Made by a program: the position numbers and the translations under genes
The notes under the pieces: model-generated
What the model was told of the DNA's origin: nothing
Database searches by the model: none
The model's input: only the letters and a program-made list of their open reading frames with translations
Source of the DNA: Paenibacillus plantiphilus
Lineage (GTDB): Bacteria > Bacillota > Bacilli > Paenibacillales > Paenibacillaceae
Length of the DNA stretch: 64,000 bases
Assembly (NCBI RefSeq): GCF_927798095.1
Contig: NZ_CAKMMF010000012.1
Span: 1-64,000 of the forward strand
Direction of reading: 5' to 3'
In this document: piece by piece, positions 7,918-15,702 of the stretch
How the letters are laid out: every line of letters begins with the position of its first letter
Numbering within the stretch: position 1 is the first letter of the stretch

Positions 7918-9321
7918 ATGAAAAGAAAGAGAAGGCAAGCACGTATGCGCAAGCGGAGCCGAACGGTGCGCGCGCCCGTCCGCAGGACGCCGCGATTCGG
8001 ACATTCCCTCGGCTTTGATGCCGGTTATGGGGAGGGGCTGCGTTCGGGGCAGGACAGCTTCGGCACTCTTTTTGAAGGGACCAGCATTATTATTCCAAGC
8101 TTCAATCAGGTGGATTATCTCAAGCAATGCATTGACAGCATCAATGATCATACCGACCTCCCCTATGAGATTATTGTCGTAGACAATGCATCTGAGGATG
8201 GGACGGATAAATATTTGCAGCGGCTCGGCGGCCAGATCAGATATCGCATTCTGGAGCGGAATCGCGGCTTCGCCGGTGCTGTCAATATCGGGATGATGAT
8301 GGCGAAGGGGAACACCATTCTGCTGCTGAACAACGATACCGTTGTGACGGACAGATGGCTGAACAATATGCTGGACTGCATCAACAGCGATCCCACTATC
8401 GGGATGGTGGGGCCGGTCACGAACTATATTAGCGGCGATCAGCGCATTGAGGTCCCCTACAGGAACGTCGCGGAAATGCAGGGATTTGCGCAAGCATATA
8501 ATGTGCAGGATAGAGCCAAGTGGCAGCGGACGGATCGCTTGACCGGCTTCTGTCTGTTGTTCAGGCGCGACTTGTGGGAGCGGACCGGATATTTGGATGA
8601 AGGCTACGCTGTGGGAAATTATGAAGACGACGATTATAACATCCGGGTCAGATTGCAGGGCTACTCGTTGGTCATAACAAGGGATACTTTCATCCATCAT
8701 TACGGAAGCGTGAGCATGAAGGCGCTTGGCGAGCGTTTCATGGAAGTGAATGATCAGAATTTGCAGTTTTATGTGGAAAAATGGGGCAATCCGCATGAAC
8801 TGGTCCATAGGGTCAAGGAGATGAACCGGATCCATGCATTAGAGAGCGGGGGGACTGAGGGATTGCTGCCGCATGGGGAGACGATTTTTTTTCCGCAAAG
8901 TGTCATCGTTCGGGGAACACGAGAAACGCTGTTCTGGATTGAAAACGGCATTCGCCGGCCGATTATTGGGGTGATTGAGCTGCCCGTTGTCAGGCTGTCA
9001 CAGGTTGATCTGCGCCGTTGGCCGATAGGCGAGGCGATCGGCAGCGCAGATGCTGCGGCGCGTTGGCATGGGTATGGGCATGGAGGCAGCGTCGAGGGCA
9101 GTGAACACGCGCTGTCCATGAATGGACTAACGGCGGTGGGAGCCGACGGTTCCTTCTATGTTGTCGAGAATGGGAAGCGGCGAAGAGCAGCGAGTCGAGC
9201 AACGGTCGAGCAGTGGGGGCTGCAGCTTAAGCCGCAGGCGCCATTGTCTGCCGATGAGATAAGCATGCTCGCGGAGGGGTTTCCCATCATCGCCCCGGTT
9301 CGAGTGTCAGCCCAGCTATAG
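7918..9321 (+). CDS. GT2 glycosyltransferase with Arg tail, Gly-aromatic motif and C-terminal ENGKRRP-type domain
   Basis: Of the 467 residues, 1-27 are an Arg-rich tail (MKRKRRQARMRKRSR) and 28-44 hold GHSLGFDAGYGEGLRSG. The GT-A domain at about 55-290 has SIIIPSFN, VVDNASEDGT, LLNND (138-140) and YEDDDYN (235-241). A C-terminal region (about 325-467) carries two strand-turn units, LFWIENGIRRPI and FYVVENGKRRRA. These resemble a unit at the end of the GT4 protein at 15703 and are not part of any GT fold I know. All four modules are in frame and intact. The ATG follows AGGAGTGAG. Confidence 0.9.
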   Translation: MKRKRRQARMRKRSRTVRAPVRRTPRFGHSLGFDAGYGEGLRSGQDSFGTLFEGTSIIIPSFNQVDYLKQCIDSINDHTDLPYEIIVVDNASEDGTDKYLQRLGGQIRYRILERNRGFAGAVNIGMMMAKGNTILLLNNDTVVTDRWLNNMLDCINSDPTIGMVGPVTNYISGDQRIEVPYRNVAEMQGFAQAYNVQDRAKWQRTDRLTGFCLLFRRDLWERTGYLDEGYAVGNYEDDDYNIRVRLQGYSLVITRDTFIHHYGSVSMKALGERFMEVNDQNLQFYVEKWGNPHELVHRVKEMNRIHALESGGTEGLLPHGETIFFPQSVIVRGTRETLFWIENGIRRPIIGVIELPVVRLSQVDLRRWPIGEAIGSADAAARWHGYGHGGSVEGSEHALSMNGLTAVGADGSFYVVENGKRRRAASRATVEQWGLQLKPQAPLSADEISMLAEGFPIIAPVRVSAQL

Positions 9322-9415
9322 GAAACAATGGTGCTGAAGGACGCGGACGGCAGGTCGAACTGTATCATGCGCGGGAGACGCGCATATGCTGATAGTAAGC
9401 GGGGAGGAGCACGAA

Positions 9416-9703
9416 ATGCAGCATATTGTAACTGAAATGATTGAGCATATGTCGCGTTCGCATGAGCAGATGGCCCGTGTCATGGAGGCTAAGCGCCATA
9501 TAGCGGTTCGGATGGCGCAGATGGTGCAGGCTCTGCCTGATAATCATCCAACCTTCGATGGGCTGAGCGGATTAATGGAAAGCTCACAGGCTGTGACCCG
9601 CAATGTCATCGCTTATTTAAATAGCATTGCCGAGCTTCAAGAAACGATGGCGCAGACCATCACCTCTGTTATGAAAGAGATTGATGATGAGGATGAGGAA
9701 TAG
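9416..9703 (+). CDS. Small helical protein 1 of 3
   Basis: The protein has 95 residues and starts at 9416 behind GGGGAGGAG; an ATG at 9386 lacks such a site. It is predicted all-helical, with SHEQMARVMEAKRHIAVRMAQMVQALP and a Glu/Asp-rich end. The pattern of a conserved A-R-(V/M/I)-(M/L)-(E/D) helix followed by a second helix recurs in the next two genes, so the three are probably distant paralogues. No enzyme motif is visible. Its place between a tailed glycosyltransferase and a tail-only protein suggests a helper or adaptor role. Confidence 0.7.
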   Translation: MQHIVTEMIEHMSRSHEQMARVMEAKRHIAVRMAQMVQALPDNHPTFDGLSGLMESSQAVTRNVIAYLNSIAELQETMAQTITSVMKEIDDEDEE

Positions 9704-9766
9704 AAGAAAGACAATGCTAGCGAAGGTTGCTGCCGCGCGAATAGGGTCGAAGGGAGGAGTGCGGCT

Positions 9767-10102
9767 ATGAGTCGAGAGAGGGCGCTTGCACGCATGCTGG
9801 ATGCTTCCGCCAAGCTGCAGTGGAATGTGGCGATGATATTGGAGGCGAAGGCCGTCGAGGCGGAGAAGGTGCGCAACTGGGTGTGCAATCATGTCACACC
9901 GGATGCTTTTCCCCAGAATCAGGAATCTCTGAAGGAAACGTTAATTATTCACGATCAGCTCATTGAGGTCATCGATGGTTTGACGAAGCTGAATCATGGA
10001 ATGACGAATGTTCTGAAAGCAGCGCTGTATCAAGATGGGGAAAGTGAAGGTATGGGCGGGATGTTCAACGGAAGCATCGAAATGGGAGACAGCGGGCAAT
10101 GA
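9767..10102 (+). CDS. Small helical protein 2 of 3
   Basis: The protein has 111 residues, and GGGAGGAG precedes the ATG. The core ARMLDASAKLQWNVAMILEA matches the helix pattern of its neighbours. A second helical half (LIEVIDGLTKLNHGMTNVLK) and an acidic, Gly/Met-rich C-terminus follow. There is no signal peptide or membrane segment. It overlaps the next gene by four bases. Confidence 0.7.
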   Translation: MSRERALARMLDASAKLQWNVAMILEAKAVEAEKVRNWVCNHVTPDAFPQNQESLKETLIIHDQLIEVIDGLTKLNHGMTNVLKAALYQDGESEGMGGMFNGSIEMGDSGQ

Positions 10103-10425
10103 GCCTGCTACGCAAGGAGCGGGAATCGCGAATTGAACTGATTCGCTCCATCGCCCGGAGCCAAGGAGCGATAGCCCGCATATTGGACAGCATCGCAGAT
10201 ATCACCGAGACCTCGCCGGGGATGTCGACATGTATGCGAGACAATTTGCGTACGCTGACAGCGCTTCAGCTGACGATGGCTGAGATGACGACAGGAGCCC
10301 GAATCAGGAGTGTGCGGACCCGGACCGGATCTTCCGCTAATCCGTGGCTGCATCGAGCAGCATTCATATCTCAGCGCAGCGCTTCTAGCCGCAGGCCGAA
10401 GATAACGGGAGGAGAATCACATTGA
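10099..10425 (+). CDS. Small helical protein 3 of 3, with Arg-rich C-terminus
   Basis: The protein has 108 residues and is coupled to the preceding gene by an ATGA overlap. The N-terminal half (IARSQGAIARILDSIADI) matches the family pattern. The C-terminal third is basic (RIRSVRTRTGSS, SASSRRPK), resembling a shorter form of the tail seen on the glycosyltransferases. It in turn overlaps the tail-only gene by four bases, so genes 9767-10721 probably form one translational unit. Confidence 0.68.
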   Translation: MSLLRKERESRIELIRSIARSQGAIARILDSIADITETSPGMSTCMRDNLRTLTALQLTMAEMTTGARIRSVRTRTGSSANPWLHRAAFISQRSASSRRPKITGGESH

Positions 10426-10721
10426 AGATACAAGTGCAGGCTCTGAGCGGGAAACGAGGCTCCGCATCCACGAAGAAGCAAGGCAAGCGGCAAGGCCGGA
10501 CAGCCGTTAGAGCGAGCAAGAATAAGCCGGCTGCGACACGCAAGGGTAAGATGACGACGAATCGCCGGCGTCCCCGAGCAGCAGCTGCCAGAAAGCAGCG
10601 CAGAACTGCTGCAGGGGCATATAATCAAAGCTTTGACCAGGCGTATAATGAAGGCTACAACGCTGGCTTCGCAAAAGGCTTCGAGGACGGCCATCTGCTG
10701 GCTTATGAGGGGCAGCCCTAA
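10422..10721 (+). CDS. Tail-only protein: Lys/Arg-rich region plus Gly-aromatic motif
   Basis: The protein has 99 residues and starts at a TTG behind GGGAGGAG, overlapping the previous stop. Residues 1-65 are Lys/Arg-rich and low complexity. Residues 66-99 carry NEGYNAGFAKGFEDG, a Gly-aromatic step every four residues. This is the same pair of elements attached to the GT-D, GT2 and CgeB-like enzymes nearby, but here no catalytic domain follows. It could be a matrix, competitor or nucleating protein for the tailed enzymes. I know of no described family for it. Confidence 0.75.
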   Translation: MKIQVQALSGKRGSASTKKQGKRQGRTAVRASKNKPAATRKGKMTTNRRRPRAAAARKQRRTAAGAYNQSFDQAYNEGYNAGFAKGFEDGHLLAYEGQP

Positions 10722-10820
10722 GCCACAGCGAGGCTCCAGCGTGTGAAGCTGCGCGGTGTGGCGTTGCATGACGGCGGTCGACCACATGTCCTTACTTGGT
10801 GGGGCCGGACCGGCGGAGCC

Positions 10821-10844
10821 AGCGGATTGGCATGCCAATCCGCT
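10821..10844. other. Perfect 24-bp palindrome
   Basis: The sequence is perfectly self-complementary around GGCATGCC, with 12-base half-sites that extend outward to AGCGG/CCGCT. A partial second copy of the core (TTGGCATGCCA) follows at about 10848. It lies in the gap after the tail-only gene. There is no T-tract, so it looks more like a protein-binding site or cruciform than a terminator. Confidence 0.6.
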
Positions 10845-10882
10845 TGTTTGGCATGCCAGTGGAATTGCAGCCCGAGCGAGCT

Positions 10883-11290
10883 TGTAAAAGTGGCGGCGGT
10901 GGAGGCTGTAAGCGGATAAAACCCGCTTACGGCTGCCGAAAGATGCGCGACCGGTCGTGTAAGCGTGTAAAATCGCTTTACAGACCAAGGGATCCTGTAA
11001 AAGTGGGGGCGGTGGAGGCTGTAAGCGGACAAACCCCGCTTACGGCTGTCGAAAGATGCGCGACCGGTCGTGTAAGCGTGTAAAATCGCTTTACAGACCG
11101 AGGGATCCTGTAAAAGTGGCGGAGGTGGAGGCTGTAAGCGGATAAAACCCGCTTACGGCTGCCGAAAGAGGCGTGATCGTTCGTGTAAGCGTGAAAAATC
11201 GCTTTACAGACCAAGGGATCCTGTAAAAGTGGCGGCGGTGGAGACGATAAGCGGATATTATGGGGATATATCGCGCATATAGTAGATGCC
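10883..11290. repeat. 113-bp tandem repeat with two hairpins per unit (locus 1)
   Basis: Copies of TGTAAAAGTGG start at 10883, 10996, 11109 and 11222, a period of exactly 113 bases. Each of the first three units holds two inverted repeats: GTAAGCGG/CCGCTTAC type and GTAAGCG/CGCTTTAC type. Corresponding right arms are 51 and then 62 bases apart. The fourth copy is degenerate. The array fills most of the gap from 10722 to 11427 and has no coding capacity that agrees with its repeats. Confidence 0.9.
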
Positions 11291-11427
11291 GAAAGGTGCA
11301 TGATCATTCGGGGACATCTTTTCTATACATAATTCATTGAAAACGATTTAATTTCGGAGCAATTAATAGTACTATTAATTCTATATTATTCCAATGTTTG
11401 AAAATTCCTTTGGTTGAGGTGGGCTTA

Positions 11428-11913
11428 ATGAATATCGTGGTAAGGGCTGTTGAAAGGGGCGATTTGCCGATGATTCTGGCGCTGCAGAAGGTTGCCTATC
11501 AATCTGAGGCAGATTTATATCCGGAAATTACTATTCCTCCGATGGTTCAAACGATTGAAGAGCTTCAGCATGAGTTTATGGACTGTACGATGCTGAAGGT
11601 GGAGCTTGATGGTGTAATTATTGGGTCGGTTCGTGGTTCAGCCAATCAATCAGGGACGACATGGACAATCAATAAACTGATGGTCCATCCACACTATCAG
11701 GGACTTGGAATCGGCGGCAGACTTATGGCAATGATCGAGGAATTAGGAAAAGGCTGTCCGCGTCTGGAACTATTCACCTCGCAGAAGAGTGAACGCAATC
11801 TTGGCATATACATGAAACTGGGCTACAGGCCATTTCGTGAGAAGCAAGTGAACGAGCATTTAACGCTCGTCTATCTGGAGAAGGAAGCAGGGCAAGCTGC
11901 TGTTCGGTCATAA
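11428..11913 (+). CDS. GNAT family N-acetyltransferase
   Basis: The protein has 161 residues. The ATG at 11428 behind GAGGTGGG is chosen over an upstream TTG with no site. The GNAT acetyl-CoA loop is visible as VHPHYQGLGIGGRLM, preceded by the central strands (GSVRGSANQSG, INKLMV) and followed by the late motif NLGIYMKLGYRPF. It should transfer an acetyl group from acetyl-CoA to an amine; the substrate is unknown. It stands alone, and nothing ties it to the glycosylation genes except position. Confidence 0.9.
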   Translation: MNIVVRAVERGDLPMILALQKVAYQSEADLYPEITIPPMVQTIEELQHEFMDCTMLKVELDGVIIGSVRGSANQSGTTWTINKLMVHPHYQGLGIGGRLMAMIEELGKGCPRLELFTSQKSERNLGIYMKLGYRPFREKQVNEHLTLVYLEKEAGQAAVRS

Positions 11914-12019
11914 TGACGTTTCATGGTCCAGCGATTTGAGAGGAATGGTGCTTGAGCTTATTGCTGGCATTCGGTAAAATTGTCCTGAGAACGTATGATA
12001 ATGGACAACGGAGGCAGCA

Positions 12020-12895
12020 ATGGATTCCATCACACACACTTTATTCGGACTAACGTTATACGGTGCAGTCAATAAGACGAAGATGACTGCCAAAGAAAAG
12101 CGGGCACTTCTGCTGACAACGGTTGCTGGTTCACAGATTCCAGATATTGATGTTATATCGGCCTGGTGGGATTCGACCGGACGTTATCAGATGTGGCATC
12201 GCGGAATTACGCACTCTCTGTTCCTCGTGCCGGTCTGGGCCGGTGTAATTGCAGGTGTCGCCCGCGTTTTCTTCAAGGTGAAGGGCTGGCTATGGTTCCT
12301 TATCGCCCTGCTTGCGGTGTTCATCCATGATACGAGCGACATCTTCAATGCTTGGGGAACCGGCTATTTTGAACCGGTATCAACGTCTAGAATTACGTTT
12401 GGCATGATCCCGATTGTCGATCTTGTCTTCTGGGCCTTCATGGCGGCTGGTTTCTTGTATGTCAAGTACGGTCGCGGCCGCTGGCCTTCCTACCGGATAT
12501 ACCGGCTTGTGTGGGCGCTGATGATTCTCCATGTCGGCGTGCAGACGGCGCAGGGGATGACTATTCTTCAGCAGTCGAAGGACAACTATGAGCAGGTTGC
12601 GCTATCTGCGGATTTTGTGCCGGGGGTATTTACGATTATTGGCAAGAAGGAAGGGCTCGTTACGCTTAGCAAGGGCTCGCTCTGGACAGGGTTTGAGACG
12701 GTTGCTGAGCTGGAATCGCGAGAGGATGCCAATCTGGATACGCTGTTTGCCAATAATCCGCAAGCCAAAACACTCGTAGAGTGGGCGCCGTTTGTTGTGA
12801 TCGTGGATGACGGCAAGCGTATTGGCGTTTATGATCCGCGCTTTTATCGCAATGGGCAGTCGTTTCTGGCAGAATATTTTACAACGAAACAATAA
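12020..12895 (+). CDS. Membrane-bound metal-dependent hydrolase, YdjM/YfhP family
   Basis: The 291-residue protein begins MDSITHTLFGLTLYG. It has the family motifs SQIPDIDV, HRGITHSLFLVPV and HDTSDIFNAWGT, with the His/Asp ligands in membrane-proximal positions, and four or so hydrophobic segments in the first 180 residues. The soluble C-terminal part (about 190-291) is typical of the YfhP-like subgroup. The cellular substrate is not known for the family. A GGAGG site precedes the start and a terminator follows the stop. Confidence 0.85.
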   Translation: MDSITHTLFGLTLYGAVNKTKMTAKEKRALLLTTVAGSQIPDIDVISAWWDSTGRYQMWHRGITHSLFLVPVWAGVIAGVARVFFKVKGWLWFLIALLAVFIHDTSDIFNAWGTGYFEPVSTSRITFGMIPIVDLVFWAFMAAGFLYVKYGRGRWPSYRIYRLVWALMILHVGVQTAQGMTILQQSKDNYEQVALSADFVPGVFTIIGKKEGLVTLSKGSLWTGFETVAELESREDANLDTLFANNPQAKTLVEWAPFVVIVDDGKRIGVYDPRFYRNGQSFLAEYFTTKQ

Positions 12896-12924
12896 CGATT
12901 CATGTTGAATGGCACTGTGCTGGT

Positions 12925-12954
12925 GAGGCCTCGCTGTTATGCGGGGCTTTTTTT
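12925..12954 (+). terminator. Intrinsic terminator
   Basis: CCTCGC pairs with GCGGGG across a six-base loop and runs into seven T residues, directly after the YfhP-like gene. Confidence 0.75.
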
Positions 12955-12993
12955 GATGGATAATTTGATGGATAAAACTTGATATCAGGAAGG

Positions 12994-13041
12994 AATAAGC
13001 CGCCCTCCGCTTGCCCCAGGCAAGGAGAAGGGCGGTTTATT
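12994..13041. terminator. Second, bidirectional terminator-like hairpin
   Basis: AATAAGCCGCCCT (12994-13006) pairs with AGGGCGGTTTATT (13029-13041), enclosing a smaller CTTGCC/GGCAAG stem. It has no strong T-run but A/T-rich ends on both sides. Confidence 0.55.
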
Positions 13042-13187
13042 CGTGCTCGCCTTGAACGCTGCGGGTACAGCAGCCTTGCTGGTCAAACGTACATTTTGCA
13101 TGCGGCGGCGGACAAGTGACCAAGAGCCTCCCGTGTCAGCCGCATATATATAGTGACAGAACGCATAACAAGGCGGGAGTGTGCGCG

Positions 13188-14288
13188 ATGCAGCTTCAAT
13201 CCAATAAGCAAGCGGGCTTCAAGGCAATGGAAAGCGGATATAGGGCTGGGTATGAGCAAGGGCTGAGAGATGGGGCCTGTGAAGCGATATTGCGGCATGT
13301 GCAGCCTCCTGCGCAATCAATCAGCGATGTGCGTGTGCTCTATGTGCCGCAAGGCTTCGAGTCGATTGATCAAGGCATCATAGAGGCGTTAAGGTCGTTC
13401 GTGCGCGAGCTGCATGTGGCGGATGCAAAGCATATGGCAGAGCAAGCGGCACTGCTGCGCCCGGATTGCATGCTGGTGCTGAACGGACTGCACGTATTTC
13501 CCTCGAATCATCTGGATCAGGTCCAAGCTGTTCGGGCACTCGGCATCCGAACGGTTATCTGGTTCGCGGACGACCCTTATGTGACTGGAGATACGGTAAG
13601 GATTGCGCCGCATTATGACGTTGTGCTGACGCATGAGCTAAGCACGGTGAATGTGTACCGCGAGCTGGGCTGCGCCCAGGTGCATTATATGCCGCTTGCT
13701 GTTCATCCCGGCTGGTTCGCGCCCAAACGTGTCGAGGCGAAGTATCGCAGCGATGTTTGTTTTATCGGGCAGGCCTTCTGGAATCGGGTGGAGATGTTCG
13801 ATGCAATCGCATCTTATTTGCAGGGTCGAAGGGTATTTATTGCCGGAGGTCTATGGGATCGAATGAGCAATTACAGGCTGCTGAAATCGTTTATCCGGCT
13901 TGGCTGGCTGCCGGTTGAGGAATCCATCAACTACTATAACGGAGCCCGAATTGTCATTAACCTGCATCGGACAACGACTGCGGGCATGGATAACAACAAT
14001 GCGCTGAATCTGGACGGACGCTCCATCAACCCGCGCACCTATGAAATATCCGCATGCGGAACGCTGCAGCTGACGGACCCCCGTGAGGATCTGCCGCTCT
14101 ATTACAAGCCGGGCTTCGAGCTGGAGACGTTCACTACGGCGATAGAGCTGCGAGATAAGATTGATTATTACTTATCTCATGAAGAGGAGCGCCGCGCCAT
14201 AGCGCTTCGAGGCTTGCGGAGAACGCTTCAGGATCACACTTATGCATCGCGAGTAAGGCAGCTCGCCGTTGCGCTGGGCTGGCAATGA
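13188..14288 (+). CDS. CgeB-like spore glycosyltransferase with Gly-aromatic N-terminus
   Basis: The protein has 366 residues. The ATG at 13188 lies behind GGCGGGAG; an earlier in-frame ATG would add 24 unlike residues. Residues 16-32 read AMESGYRAGYEQGLRDG, the Gly-aromatic motif, here without a basic tail. The rest matches the CgeB/DUF3880 architecture: a Rossmann half with TVIWFADDPY and YDVVLTHE, then a GT-B C-terminal half with NPRTYEISACGTLQLTD and DKIDYYLSHEEER. In Bacillus, CgeB acts in glycosylation of the outermost spore layer late in sporulation, under GerE. Its substrate here is unknown. Confidence 0.87.
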   Translation: MQLQSNKQAGFKAMESGYRAGYEQGLRDGACEAILRHVQPPAQSISDVRVLYVPQGFESIDQGIIEALRSFVRELHVADAKHMAEQAALLRPDCMLVLNGLHVFPSNHLDQVQAVRALGIRTVIWFADDPYVTGDTVRIAPHYDVVLTHELSTVNVYRELGCAQVHYMPLAVHPGWFAPKRVEAKYRSDVCFIGQAFWNRVEMFDAIASYLQGRRVFIAGGLWDRMSNYRLLKSFIRLGWLPVEESINYYNGARIVINLHRTTTAGMDNNNALNLDGRSINPRTYEISACGTLQLTDPREDLPLYYKPGFELETFTTAIELRDKIDYYLSHEEERRAIALRGLRRTLQDHTYASRVRQLAVALGWQ

Positions 14289-14319
14289 TGCAGCCGGGCA
14301 GTTCTATTGGAAGGGAGTG

Positions 14320-15534
14320 ATGCAATTGGCAGCCTCTACGCGTGTTCGACGCAGTAAATGGCGGCTATACAGACTGGCTCGCCGCAAGGGCAAAGGGCAG
14401 GCGGCGAGAAGACGCGTTTCAGCGGTCAAAGCCAGTGAAAGTCGAATGGCTCAATTAGAGCAAGGGCGCAACCACGGCTATCCGCTCGGCTGGGAGCACG
14501 GCTATTGGTACGGAAAGTGCGAGAGTGTTCTCAAGCTGACGGAGCAGCCCATCGAGATCAGGCCTATTCATGTGCTGTTCGTTGCGACAGGCAAAGGGTT
14601 TCCATACTCACCGCTGGATGAGGCAGTTGCTGCAACGCTGCGCGGTCTGGTAAGCCGGTTGACGGTTACAGATTCAACGCAGCCGGTATCCCAAATTGCG
14701 GCACGCATCAGACCGGATATTGTTATTGTGCTGGATGGGCTGCATTTTGAGATCAAGCATGTGGATGAAATGCGCAGCATGGGCATACGAACGGCGATCT
14801 GGTTCACGGACGATCCCTATTATACGGACATTACAGCCGCCTTGGCGACGCACTACGACGAGGTGTTCACGCTGGAGCTGACATGTGTCGATTTCTATCG
14901 GCGGCTTGGGTGCGGAAAGGTTCATTATTTGCCGCTCGGGGCGTTTCCTGTTGAATTCAGACCGCGCAACCCGGTGAGGAACAAGCGGCATGAGATTTGC
15001 TTTATCGGCTCGGCTTATTGGCGGAGGGTTGCTTTTTTCGATGAGGTGACGGGATATTTGGCCTCCAAGGATACGCATATATCTGGCATCTGGTGGGAAC
15101 GGCTTCGTGATTACCCAACCATTGCGGATAAAATCGCGCTGGGACGATGGCTGGGACCAAGAGACACTGCTGAGATGTACAATGGCTCAAAAATCGTGAT
15201 CAATATGCATCGGGCGTTTGACGATGAAACATTCAACAATAACAGCGCGGGTATTCATGCTGTCTCACCGAATCCGCGCACCTTTGAAATTTCGGCATGC
15301 GCAACGCTTCAACTAACAGATGCGCGAGATGATCTGGTCCATTTTTATATACCTGACGTAGAAATTGTGACGTATTCATCTCCGCAGGAGATGGTTGAGA
15401 AGATTGACTACTATCTTACGCATGAGGAGGAGCGGCAGGCTATCGCGATGCGCGGCATGTACCGCACAATGCGCGACCATACGTATGCGCGAAGGTTGGA
15501 TGCGATGCTGTCGATTCTGTTTCCGCTCCCCTAG
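14320..15534 (+). CDS. Second CgeB-like glycosyltransferase with Arg tail and Gly-aromatic motif
   Basis: The protein has about 404 residues. The start is uncertain: AAGGGAG lies only two bases before the ATG at 14320 but eight bases before an in-frame TTG at 14326, which may be the real start. Residues 1-50 are basic (RVRRSKWRLYRLARRKGKG), then EQGRNHGYPLGWEHGYWYGK carries the Gly-aromatic periodicity. The catalytic part parallels the preceding gene (IRTAIWFTDDPY, FTLELTCVDFYRRLGCG, NPRTFEISACATLQLTD). The two are clear tandem paralogues that differ mainly in the presence of the basic tail. Confidence 0.87.
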   Translation: MQLAASTRVRRSKWRLYRLARRKGKGQAARRRVSAVKASESRMAQLEQGRNHGYPLGWEHGYWYGKCESVLKLTEQPIEIRPIHVLFVATGKGFPYSPLDEAVAATLRGLVSRLTVTDSTQPVSQIAARIRPDIVIVLDGLHFEIKHVDEMRSMGIRTAIWFTDDPYYTDITAALATHYDEVFTLELTCVDFYRRLGCGKVHYLPLGAFPVEFRPRNPVRNKRHEICFIGSAYWRRVAFFDEVTGYLASKDTHISGIWWERLRDYPTIADKIALGRWLGPRDTAEMYNGSKIVINMHRAFDDETFNNNSAGIHAVSPNPRTFEISACATLQLTDARDDLVHFYIPDVEIVTYSSPQEMVEKIDYYLTHEEERQAIAMRGMYRTMRDHTYARRLDAMLSILFPLP

Positions 15535-15702
15535 ACAAACGAATACAGGGCTGCTGAATGGCCGAACGGCCGAATAGCTATGGGGCGGCCGTTGCTGCGA
15601 GAGGCATGATATTTGTGCGCTTGTAAAGGGTTCAAATGTCGTGCCGATTGAATCGCCCTTCAAATATATTGTATGACATGAAAGTCAACGTCTGAGAAGG
15701 AG

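Noticed and set aside
7849-8835. 328-codon minus-strand frame opposite the tailed GT2 gene
   Set aside because: The plus-strand gene has full GT-A motifs. The antisense product has none.
10722-11290. Open frames through the 113-bp repeat array
   Set aside because: The period of 113 is not a multiple of three, so successive copies are read in different frames. The hairpins explain the conservation.
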